Assembly (NCBI RefSeq): GCF_032884065.1
Contig: NC_088872.1
Span: 806,001 to 870,000, forward strand
DNA: 64,000 nt
Origin: Artemia franciscana
Taxonomy: Eukaryota; Arthropoda; Branchiopoda; Anostraca; Artemiidae
Direction of reading: 5' to 3'
Position 1 is the first letter of the stretch. Each line of letters begins with the position of its first letter. The notes beneath the pieces were generated by a model. The model worked only from the letters and a program-made list of their open reading frames with translations. It was not told where the DNA came from and searched no databases. The translations under genes were made by a program, and so were the position numbers. Below are positions 23,085 through 32,939 of this stretch, in pieces.

Positions 23085-23376
23085 TCTATGTCAAAAGGCT
23101 TGCGACTAATAGAGAAACTATGAAAAGAAAGCGTGCCCAGGAATCACATCAACAGCGTGAAAACAGGCTTGCGTCTCAAAGAGAAAGCGCCAAAAGAAAG
23201 CGTGCCGAGGAATCATAAGAGCAACCTGAAAATTTTCACCTGGCATTCAGGTACAGCCCAGTCGATGATTATAGCTTGAGTAGATGTGTTCAAATCTAAT
23301 GGTGAAACAATGGGAATGTGTTGAACCTCAGGAAAAGTTAAACTTCGTCAACTGGATACACCAGAGGAATCCTAAA
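23085..23376 (+). pseudogene. Helitron replication/helicase protein, N-terminal remnant
   Basis: The frame reads two tandem copies of an R-L-A-x-x-R-E-x-x-K-R-K-R-A-x-E-S unit, a stop, then ENFHLAFRYSPVDDYSLSRC. After a further stop and a short deletion comes GETMGMC-stop-TSGKVKLRQL. The order (basic repeats, a YSPxDDY-type segment, a GExxGMCC-type segment, SGKVKL) matches the N-terminal region of the Helitron-like proteins that precede the HUH replication initiator and PIF1-type helicase. The stop replaces the second Cys of the GMCC motif. No HUH or helicase domain remains. Confidence 0.65.
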
Positions 23377-23377
23377 T

Positions 23378-23851
23378 GTGATCAAGGAGGCACACTCGTG
23401 CCTCTTTAAAGAGGTGAACCACGACAATGTTAAGCGATCTTCGGTTCCACTGGTAGCAGAGGGATATGGAGGGATGCATTTCGTAGCCCGAGCTCCAACT
23501 AAGAAACCTGCCAAATTTCATTCCCCTCCGACTTTTCCTTCATGGGGAAAATCTGGCCGAAAGTTTCGACCACCCAACCCCAGCCCCCCTTTAACGTTGT
23601 CCGATCGGGCTGAAATTCACAAATTAAGGTCCCCTAGGGCCCAGGAGCTTATCCGCGAAATTTCAGCTCCATCCGATAACTCCTTCCCTGTTTTCCAGAA
23701 ACCACGCATAGCCACTTTTTGTTCATGTTCTCCTTTTTTTTTCCTCGACGCCTACAGGTCACAGCCGAGACCGGCTCTGGGTGTACGAAGACTCATTCGA
23801 CGCGGAATTCTCCGAGTAAGTGCCCTGGAAAGTTTCGTCGGAAAATCTTAA
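23378..23851 (+). other. Low-confidence 157-codon ORF in repeat-like DNA
   Basis: Open for 157 codons, Pro/Ser/Arg-rich in the middle, with no recognisable domain. The sequence has the C-run style (ccccagccccccttt) seen in intergenic repeats of this window. Its start abuts the Helitron remnant. I regard it as probably non-coding. Confidence 0.2.
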
Positions 23852-23948
23852 CCCCCCGATTTTCTAGCTTAGAAAAACCCATTTCCCCATTGAAGGTAAA
23901 ATTTTCTCTTGTAATAACATCACTTGTTTGAAAAATTCTTATACTAAC

Positions 23949-24020
23949 AGCGGCTTGGCGCAGTGGAAGCGTGCTGGGCCCATAACCCAGAGGTCGGTGA
24001 ATCGAAACCACTAGTTGCTA
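23949..24020 (+). tRNA. Initiator tRNA-Met (CAT)
   Basis: 72 bases, the length of eukaryotic tRNA-iMet. Hallmarks: A1:U72 end pair, acceptor AGCGGCT paired with AGTTGCT (two G-U pairs), anticodon stem CTGGG/CCCAG with three G-C pairs, anticodon CAT at 23981-23983, and T-loop ATCGAAA in place of TTCGAAA. The A box (TGGCGCAGTGG) is intact. The T-stem has one mismatch (A53 x C61). A TTTTT run at 24023-24027 can end polymerase III transcription. It may be functional or slightly decayed. Confidence 0.75.
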
Positions 24021-24262
24021 ACTTTTTAAAATTTTTAAAATTAGGTAATTTTGTCAGTTTGAATTTATTGATACAGAAAGGAAGAAAATAAACATGGAAA
24101 CATGTGATCAGAATTACATACTGGAATGTTCACAAGAATTTATACTGAAGCGGGGATAAGGCTTGATGGAAGCAAGTTAAAAGAACCATTTAAATTGATT
24201 TCCTAATTGAAGCCGTTGGTGAAATTTTCTATTGTAATAACTTGTTTGATAACAAGCATAAC

Positions 24263-24334
24263 AGCAGCTTGGCGCAGCGGAAGCGCGCTGGGCCCATAAA
24301 CCGGAGGCGGGTGGGTAAAACCCACTAGCTGCAA
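24263..24334 (+). pseudogene. Second tRNA-iMet copy, decayed
   Basis: Tandem partner of 23949-24020, with 314-base spacing and shared flanks (taattttgtcagtttgaatt downstream of both). Anticodon CAT and the body are kept. The end pair is A x A, the anticodon stem has an A mismatch, and the initiator T-loop has changed to GTAAAAC, destroying the B box. Probably not transcribed well, although a T-run follows (24337-24341). Confidence 0.7.
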
Positions 24335-24481
24335 AATTTTTATTTAAGCTGCTAAACTATTAAAATTATCAAAATTAGATAATTTTGTCAGTTTGAATTT
24401 ATTGATACAGAAAGCGAGAAAATAAACATGGAAAATTATTATTAAATTACATCCACCATGGATTGCAGAAAAACGTACAGA

Positions 24482-24884
24482 AATAATATGAAAAAAACTT
24501 CGTTTTCTTAAAGAGTTAAAGAGGCTGCGTCCCAAAGTCGAACCTTAAAACGTACACGAATTAGGAGAGGCAGTTTTTTACTGTTTTAAAAAGAAGAATT
24601 GAGAGACAGAGTCAAACTTTATCGTAAAGAGCGGGGCGTTGATGAGGAAGCAGCCTCTTTCATTTACGAATTAAAAGAGGGCCTTTCCGAAGCCAAGAGC
24701 GGTGAGGTTAGGGGGGCGGCAGCCCCCCACAACAAAAAACCTGTACAAAAGAGTCTTTAAAAGCGGGGGGTCTGGGGGGCGGCAGCCCCCCAACTGCCTC
24801 TCCTAATTCCTGTACGTTTTAAGGTTCGACTTTGGGACGCAGCCTCTTTAACTCTTTAAGAAAACGAAGTTTTTTTCATATTAT
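24482..24884. mobile_element. Foldback (MITE-like) element
   Basis: The arms begin ATAATATGAAAAAAACTTCG and end with the reverse complement at 24884. They are about 90 bases each, nearly perfect (through gaggctgcgtcccaaagtcg and aattaggagaggcagtt). The centre carries a taaagagcggggcgttgatg segment shared with the 47.1/58.6/60.1 kb repeat family, and two copies of gggggcggcagcccccca. It abuts the right inverted repeat of the compartment. Confidence 0.9.
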
Positions 24885-25077
24885 CTACAATTATGAGTCT
24901 AAAAAATAATCGTATTTTATACGTATTTTAGAACTTTCAGGTATTGTTCTAGATTGAATGAAAAATTTTTTATTATTGGTTAAACACAATAAATATTTTT
25001 GCTGTTTTTGTTAAAATTGATTCTCTTTAAAAAAAATTTTTGATTTCTAATTATAAAAAGCACTAGATGTAGCAATT
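24882..25077. repeat. Right inverted repeat of the compartment
   Basis: Reverse complement of 19531-19601 plus 20375-20500, about 200 bases, with a few mismatches. Just outside it lies TGTTGCgacaGCAACA (25079-25094), a small hairpin. Confidence 0.85.
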
Positions 25078-25094
25078 GTGTTGCGACAGCAACA

Positions 25095-26342
25095 CTTTGG
25101 TTTTGCCCCGGTCTTTTTCCCTGTGCCGCCGATCTCTGCTTATTCCTAGAAACTGGTAAGGGTCTAACCAGTGCGGTTTTTACGGAAAGTGTGGACCTCA
25201 GGCCGGATTGATGAATGTGACATTACATTTTGGAAAGCTCCGCATAACTCTTGCCTGGGGCCAAAAAGGCTGGTTTTTGCATGTCCACGAGCCAGAGCCT
25301 ATGATGTGCGAAGTGAAGTGGAGTTATGTAGCCTATGTCAGAGAGGAGTATCTGAAGTTGCGCAGCCAAGCTTTCGTTTCATCAAACCATGTTTCTGCTT
25401 TCGAGTGGGAAGCTCCGTTCTAGCAGGCAAGCAGGCAGGCACTACTTTCAAATTGAAAATGGACTAAAATCTGTAAGTGATTTTACCCGGCAGTGATTTA
25501 AAGTGATTTTAACATGCGGCAGTTACCCGGCCCCAAAGCCAATATATCTTCTTTGAGTGATTAATAGAAAAATTTACAGAAGCAAAAAAGCGGAATTTTT
25601 CCACGGATCCGAAAGTGCTGCCGTGATTTTGGCTGGGTTTATCATTTGTTTTTTTCAGACTTGGGATTGAGGTAGAGAAATATTATCAGATGTACCTCTT
25701 AAACTTTGAAAGTTCTGTCATTGCTAAAGAAATTGGAGCTTATCCTTTGCTCCTTTCTAAGTGGTGACGTTAGAAAGTTGGCCTACGCCAAAAAAAATCA
25801 ACTTTTGAACTAAGAAAGATATAATTTTTTTTCAATGGCAATCGATAATTCTTGATGAGCCGATCAAAGTGTATGTCATCCATTTTTTGCTACAAAAATT
25901 CCTTCATGAGATATACTAGTTTACAAGTTTCAAGGGGTTGACAACTTCAGTAGTAGGGTACACACTGAAACCAAAAATAAGCCGATTCCAATTATGAGAC
26001 GTGTAGGGGACTTGTAAGCAAAGGTCGGCTGTTAGCTCATAATCATCTTTGGCAGTGAGGGGTTTGCAAATTTTGCTATTTGGTGTACCTATTATTTGTT
26101 TCCAGTGTATTTGATGATAATACCGAGTTGGTTCCAGTGGTAAGACATGTAGGGGACTTGTAAGTAATAATCGTCTGTTAGGTTACAATCATCTTTAGTG
26201 AAGAGGGGCTTGTAACTTTTGCTAGTTGGTGTAGCCTACCGATACTCACTGTAGCCTAGAATTAAGTGTTTACGCAACGACTACAAACGATAACGTAAAA
26301 CAACGAGGCAGTTTCATAATGATTAATAGAGTGTCATCTATG
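25095..26342. other. Intergenic stretch without a supported gene
   Basis: Two overlapping ORFs (25171-25467 and 25208-25423) carry no domain I recognise. A ~140-base tandem duplication lies at 25973-26090 and 26115-26240 (tgtaggggacttgtaag in both). The stretch ends at the assembly gap. Confidence 0.5.
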
Positions 26343-26393
26343 NNNNNNNNNNNNNNNNNNNNNNNNNNNNNNNNNNNNNNNNNNNNNNNNNNN
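26343..26393. other. Assembly gap (51 N)
   Basis: A run of 51 N. It falls exactly at the left edge of diverged copy D, so the true end of that copy cannot be seen. Confidence 0.99.
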
Positions 26394-29300
26394 AATTAAA
26401 ATGGCTCTACTCGTTTTTGAAAAAAAATATCTTGTTTGGAGGTTTTTAAATTAATTTCTGTTGGTTTTGATTGCCAAGGTCTTATCATTGTTTAATATTA
26501 CGAAAATATTTCCGGTTTTTCTATTTCAGGATTAAAATTTTGGATAACTTGTTAACTTGCATAAGGTAGTCTGAGTGGTAGCTTTAAATGTATTCAATTT
26601 ATTTGTAACTGTAACGTAGGAGTATAATTGGTGTTATGTCAAAAAGATTTTGAAGCCAGCAATCATTTTGACAATCAGGATGGAGAAAATATGTTTTGAT
26701 CCAGCTCAACATTCTCCTCTTCATTCCTCGAAAATATTAGAATAAGACCCTTACCTTCCTAAGATACTGCAGATACGCCATTTAGGAACCTTGATACACA
26801 TAGTGTTTTTTATCTAGTTCAATACCTCTCCTCCAATGATTCCCTGAAAATTTCAACTGAAGTAGTAGTAACAGTAACAATCAGTAGTAGCAGTTACAAG
26901 TAGTAGTAGTTGTAGCATCTCACAAGTAGTAATAGTGGTCGCAAGTGGTAGCAGTAATCGCAATAGAAGCAGTCGCAAATAATTGAAGTAGTTTGCATTT
27001 AGTTACAGTAGTCACAAGTAAAAGTAGTAGTACTATGCACTAAGTGTCTTTTGGTTAGTTTAACATCCCCTAAAAGTTTCAACTTAATAGGTGCAGCAGT
27101 TTCTGAGGCATTACTGATATGCACTTTAGATAAGATGCACGCACAGTGTATATTTTAATTTTTTTTTTTTCAAGATCCCACTCATCATATCCTAAAAATT
27201 TCACGTTAATGCTCTAAAGCTTTTTGGACACCTGGGATCAAACACGTCCCCCTTTCTCAACAACAAACTCTATATGAAAAAATGGACAACTTTAATAGCT
27301 TAAAGCCCTTGCGCTAAGGGGTGTTGGGGGTCATTTCATCTCAGGAAGCCCAGTGTTTGACCTCTCGATTATTTTGAAAAAATGACTATCTTTAAATTTG
27401 TTCTGATGTCTTTGATCGGAGGGTAGCTAAAAGGGCATGGAAGCGTGGCTAGTTGCCTTTCGATTACTTTTGACTCTTAAAAAAGGACACTGAAAATTTA
27501 AATTTCCAATTAAATGACAACCCCCTCCTCCCCCAGAGGTTCTACGACCACCCCTTCCAAATTGTATATTTTTGAAAAAAAAAGAATAAACAAATAAATA
27601 ATATATTGAAGGCTTATGGCTTTTTACTGCAGACAACGTTGGAGCGTTTCCCTTCCACATTTGTTTACGTATCAAAATCCTTGCCAAATAAGAATCATTT
27701 TCGTATTTATCAACAGCTCTATAAGTTTAATGTTCTGTAATGTGCAGATCAAATTACGACATGACTAGGCGACTATCTTTAATTCTAAGATGGCAGATAT
27801 ATCAGCTATTTTAACTAACAATAATCTTAGGTAGTCTGTATACAATCTAAATTTTAATACCATACTATAAATCATACCGTTTCATAAAAAAAAACTGACC
27901 AAAAACGATTTCAAAGGAAACAAAGGTCATTCACAAAAATACCAGCATAAATACGAAAAATATCCCAGAAAAAAAAAACATAGAAAAATAATCAGGATAT
28001 CTGATTATGACGAGCATCATACGCCAGAATCAGGGTTGCCATTACACGCTGCGACATCATTCTCAACTATAAAAAAAAATTCAGCAAGACAACAAACAGT
28101 ACTGTATTCAGGATTTTTGTTTTAACTGAAGGAGGAGCACAAAGTAATTGTACAAAAATTTAAATTTATGAACATTATATTTTCTTCAAAGTTACTGACT
28201 TAAAGGGAAAGTACTAAAAAGTAATATTTTCTTTAAATGTGCTGATAAGACACTGTTTTGGAAATAATTTATTGCTCAAATGCAGATAGACTGTCAGTGG
28301 CAACTTTGAGCAAGATATCAAAACATTAAAAACTACATGACCGTTGAAAGCCATAAAACTACTACCAGGAATTAAAAAAGCCTTATGTTATTTACCATAA
28401 ACTTTACGGGAAATAAAAACTGCAAAATACAATACATGTTTTCGTACTGTTTTTGGCGTTCAATTGCTTGTAGAGAGGAAGTTTTTTTTACCTATCGAGA
28501 TACTTCAGAAACTGCACAAACAAATTCCGAGAATGCTAACGCCATAAAACAAAATCTCAACACTAAAAAAAACTGTAAGATCACTGAGCCAACAAAATGG
28601 CTTATGATATTTGCCATTAACTTTATAGGGAAAAAACTTTTGGGACCTTACAAGGTTTTCTCACTGTTATTGGTGATCAGTTGCTTCCAGAGCGAGTTTT
28701 TTCAAGGCTGGAACAGAGACCACTGGTAATTTACAAGAGCGAAAATTGCAAGTGTTTAAAAAGAAAATCACCGGTGCCACATAACGTTTCTTGGCATTTT
28801 TCAGTGTAATAATGAGGCAAAATTATTGTATTTGCAAAACTAATGTAGTGACAAGTGTTCCATCGAATTTTCTGCAAAAAAAAATACGAAGTTTGAGAAA
28901 ATGCAAAGAAACGGAAAGTGTTAGATGGCGTTGTTTTTTGTTTTTTTTTTTAGGCTAGCACCAGTTCTCACTCTTATAATTTGCCAATTCCCTTTGGCTT
29001 TGGAACAAGATTTAAGGTGGCGTTTGCTTTTTCTATTTTTTTTAATTGGTTTAAAATTTTATTTAGAAGGAAAAAAGGATAAAACTCATTTTGAAACTAA
29101 GCAAGTTTTACACATATTTAGAGACTAACAAGATAGAAGAAAACAGACTAAACTGATCAATTAGGCATGTTGAATTTATGAGGATGACTTTACGAATGTC
29201 AAACTGACAGAAGATTTGACAATGATGTCTTCAGAATTACACAAGCCAGAATAAATTCAAACCCCATATAAATTCAGAGTTGACCATGGAACATACAAGA

Positions 29301-29965
29301 CTGAAGAAAAGTGGATATTTGACAAAGAAGAGAGCAGATAAAGAAAAGAAGCAGTATGATTGATCGTAAATTCAAAAATTATAAACTATCAACCTTCCTA
29401 CCATCCAGCGATCTGCTAGAAAGAGGCAAAAGGGAATGTTCCAGTGAAACTGAACAACAATTAGTAACATTTTTAATTTTAAGGGATTAATGTCAGTAGA
29501 GAATTTTTTATATTACATACAGCTTAAAAGACTATCGAAAATTGTCTTTTAGGAGTATTTAGCGAATCTTGGAAATATTTGTTGTTTTCTACTTAGAATT
29601 TTTCTGGGATGTAGTCTATAGTTATGATTCTAGGCTTAAAAATGAACTTGCTACATATGAGACTTGCATTGAAAAAATCTTTATGTCAATATTTTGACTT
29701 ATCCTGCAATGCAGGATACCTTGAAAAGAAAAGAAAACTTAGAGAAAAAATCTATTTAAAAACTGTGACACTAGTAAATGTTCAGAAAGAAGTGTAAAAT
29801 TTAGATACAAATTTTGCATGTTTGCAGTTTTAAACGATTTTTGTTGTTTCCACTAGTCAACGGATTTTTCGACTATTCGTCGGACAAGTTTCCTTCTTAA
29901 ATCAGAGACAAATCTGAACTTAAAAGAGTCTGTAGAACAGGTAACGCTGAAATAGTTGTGGATTC
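26394..29965. repeat. Diverged copy D of the duplication unit
   Basis: Aligns with about 2800-5885 and then 15705-16365, with many substitutions and small indels. It lacks the tRNA-Arg-like insertion (clean site at 28185-28194) and lacks the second 287 bp unit, so it represents the older state. It has its own ~130-base segment at 28219-28345. Frames open in copies A to C are broken here, which argues that the unit is non-coding. Confidence 0.9.
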
Positions 29966-30255
29966 TTCATTAACATGGTACTGAAGAAGAATGGTATTAA
30001 AGAAGAAGACATACAGCATTTCAGAGGTCTTCGCAGGGGGAAAGAAGAAAGATATCGGCCAGATTCAGCCTAGTCAATAGTGTGAAAATCCTATCGCAGA
30101 TGGAAAGACAAGTTCTAACGATCAGAAAAATACTACTTAGACAGCACTAACAGCCAAGCACACTGAACAATAAATGATTTCAAATCTTCACAAATTTGCT
30201 GATACAAATCTAATTCAACATAAGCAATAAAGGAATGGAATTAAACATTTTCTTT

Positions 30256-30450
30256 TCATACAGCAACGACATTCTGCTCGTTTTCTTCTGCTATAGCATC
30301 TATTTTCTGGTCTTCATCTTTCTTTACAGCATCCATTCTCTGGTAATAGGGAAGTCTTTTCCTGACAGCAGGTTTGAGAAGTTGCAATACCCAGAAATGG
30401 TTGAGTATACCTTCCAAAGACAGACGTTCTGAGGGACTTCGACGAAGCAG
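30256..30450 (-). CDS. Aurora kinase, last exon (C-terminus)
   Basis: The minus-strand exon starts after the acceptor tttttaattttcag and runs to TGA (30258-30256). It encodes the end of the kinase domain, LLRRSPSERLSLEGILNHFW, equivalent to the Aurora LLxxxPxxRLxLxxILxHPW block, with Phe where Pro is usual. A ~43-residue tail follows that is charged and Glu/Asp-rich (KKDEDQKIDAIAEENEQ). Joining to the exon ending at 41418 is in phase 0. The intron is about 11 kb. No AATAAA is obvious just downstream. Confidence 0.85.
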   Translation of the reverse strand: MLRRSPSERLSLEGILNHFWVLQLLKPAVRKRLPYYQRMDAVKKDEDQKIDAIAEENEQNVVAV

Positions 30451-30469
30451 CTGAAAATTAAAAACCAAA

Positions 30470-31250
30470 TTCAGTTTCTGCTTTTTTCCCCCTATTGTTT
30501 GTTAGAAAATGGTGTAAATACACATAAACTTACGATCCAAGAATCAAAAAACAATTTTATTGAGCTTTTTTGGCATAATGAACGGGACAGCCTTTTTAGA
30601 CTATACTTTGGCCTTTATAGTCGATTCCATGTCATATGTAACTAAATCCCTGAACTTTTCTATTATTTAACTAAGAGATCAAAAGGCCTAGAATGCATAG
30701 CCCTAAATGGCTCTGAATCTAAATAGCCGAAGAACCAGATTTACTGAAGAAAATACATGTCTATAAGTCTATAAGGACTTATAACAATGACAAGAATTCT
30801 AAAAGCGAGTGGTATCCACGGACAAAAATGGCTCTGAATCTAAATAGCTGAAGAACCGGATTTACTGAATAAAATACACGTATATAAGAATGCAAACACA
30901 TTGTCCAAGTGTGCTCTAGCAGAAAAAAGCTCCTTGTCTTGTTTTCTCTCTTTGGTTCCAAATGAAATTACAGATATTTATAGTAGACACGCAAGGCTAA
31001 ACGATAACAAATATAAATTAAAGAAATAATAAAGGACAAAAGGGATGACCCAAGGGATGAACAGAGAGAAAGGAGTCCATTTTTACCCATATAAAATCAA
31101 TATCAACAAATTTAGGATAGACCAGAGAGGAGAGGACATATACTACTGGTGAAGGAGGTTGGTGACAGAGCGGAATAGCCTTTCAATAAAGGAGGTTGGA
31201 GATAGACCCTACGCACCATTATCCGAAGGGGGTAACAAAAAAAGTGCTAT
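30470..31250. other. Start of the large Aurora intron, no gene seen
   Basis: AT-rich, with one local duplication (aatggctctgaatctaaata at about 30707 and 30827). No supported coding or RNA gene. Confidence 0.5.
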
Positions 31251-31253
31251 TAT

Positions 31254-31672
31254 TTAGACCAAGAGGGTTTGGAAACGGAATGTTGGCATTGTTGTCCAAG
31301 AGGGGTTGAAACGGAGCATGTGCACAGTCTGACAACGGGAGTCCGAGACGAAGCACACATAGGGCTGACCAAAGTAGGCTTGCAATTGGGTACACAGAAG
31401 ACAGGGCTTTCCATTAAATCTTGCTAATTGGAACCCACTGTGTGAATCCGATTTTATCAAAGTATAACGTAACCAACATTCTATGAGAATTTATCTATTA
31501 GGCGGACTAGCTTCTCAAGGATATTGTGGAATTGCAACGTTCTCCACAGGGTTCGACAGTCAGATGCTTTTTCGAAGTCCAGTAAGAGTATGTACACTCG
31601 TTGTCTATATTCATTAGATTTCTCCAACGTCGTGCATGGAGTAATGATCTGGTTGCCGTAGGAGTTCTTCAC
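31254..31672 (-). pseudogene. LINE reverse transcriptase scrap
   Basis: The minus strand reads QRVYILLLDFEKASDCRTLW, a decayed form of the first catalytic block of a non-LTR reverse transcriptase (xDFxKAFDxxxRxxLW), preceded by KNSYGNQIITPCTTLE. The rest is unrecognisable. It lies inside Aurora intron 4, on the same strand as the gene. Confidence 0.45.
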
Positions 31673-32139
31673 GCAAGCAGAGATTAAGCACAGTTGAGAA
31701 CCTAAGCCTTATTTTTCAATTGGTACTTAACTGGAAACGGATTGTATTACAAGTATTTTCATTTGTACTTATTCTAGCATTGAAAATAAAAATTATAGAG
31801 AAATAAAATCTTCAAATGATTATTTTTCAGCAATTATTACCATTATATATCAAATATTCAATTAAATTTTATTAGTTCTTTCCGAGACTGTTCAAGACAC
31901 ATAGCCTATAGTTTTGAATAAAGCGCACACGATGTGGTAGGTTTTATACTTTTACGGTTGGGGAAGGGGACAGTGGTTAAACACTTATTTATAGCTATTT
32001 TGTTTGTTTTAAGCTTGATTTGCATACTCAATTTCTGTTTTATTCGTGTTAAGATTTATTTATTTATAAATAAATAAAACTTAGTTGCATGTAAGTATCT
32101 GTTGTATGTTTGTTGTGCAGTACCTGTAACTGTTGTGGA

Positions 32140-32640
32140 GGATAGTTGCCCGCCGATCACTTTTGACTCTTCAAAGGGCATTAGAATTTCTGTTTTCCAA
32201 TCGAATTAGCCCCTTCCAAAGTTTATACAATCCCTTCTTCCACCTGAATGTGAGTGAGCGTGAGCGAGAGTGAGCCCCCCCCCCTCGTGAGTTTAAAAAT
32301 TTATACTACTCCTTCCATAAGACCTATATGCCCCAGCGGCATAGCTTACAACACTTGCCCCTGGGCTCTGTGCTTATTTCGACCCAACACTTATTTTTAT
32401 CTGATCTTCGGACAACCTTTAAAAAAAATGGCTAACTCAAAATTTCGATCGGATGCATTAGGGGAAAATAGGGCGTGGTGGGGGCTAGTGGCTCTCCGGC
32501 CACTTTTGACGCTTAAACAGGGTACTAGAACTTTCAGTTTGCATTCGAATCTGCCCTCTTCCAAGTTTATACAACCACTCCATCCATAAGAAGTGCCTCT
32601 GAAAAAAAGAAAAATGAGGCCTCATGGCCTTTACGCTATA
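32140..32640. repeat. Two copies of a dispersed repeat module
   Basis: ccgatcacttttgactctt with the following cggcac-type segment near 32155 recurs near 32500. The same phrase (ttgcc..tcacttttgactcttaaaaa) appears in the duplication unit (3870, 12170), in copy D (27460) and in the 47.5 kb repeat. It is a genome-wide motif and not a gene. Confidence 0.6.
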
Positions 32641-32939
32641 GCGTTGCCTCTGCTATGTGTTGACGCACTTAATTTTTCCGCTAGTTTTTTTTTGCCATAC
32701 AGCTTTTATTGTATTTTGTAAATATATAGGGTTAGAACAAGTTATAATTATTACATGTACATGGACAAAAAAGAGACAAGATTAAATTAAGAAAGTGAAA
32801 TCAATACAAACATAAACAAGTCTCAACAATAGACCAATCTAAACCAATCAGACACTTACAATAGCTCAATCTGGTCGCCAGCTTAAATAGTAGCTTTTTC
32901 ATTTGAAGTACAGAGGATATCAAAATGAAAAAAGAAGAA

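Noticed and set aside
25171..25467. 98-codon ORF and the overlapping 71-codon ORF
   Set aside because: Overlapping frames with no domain, no splice evidence and no second copy to test for coding conservation.
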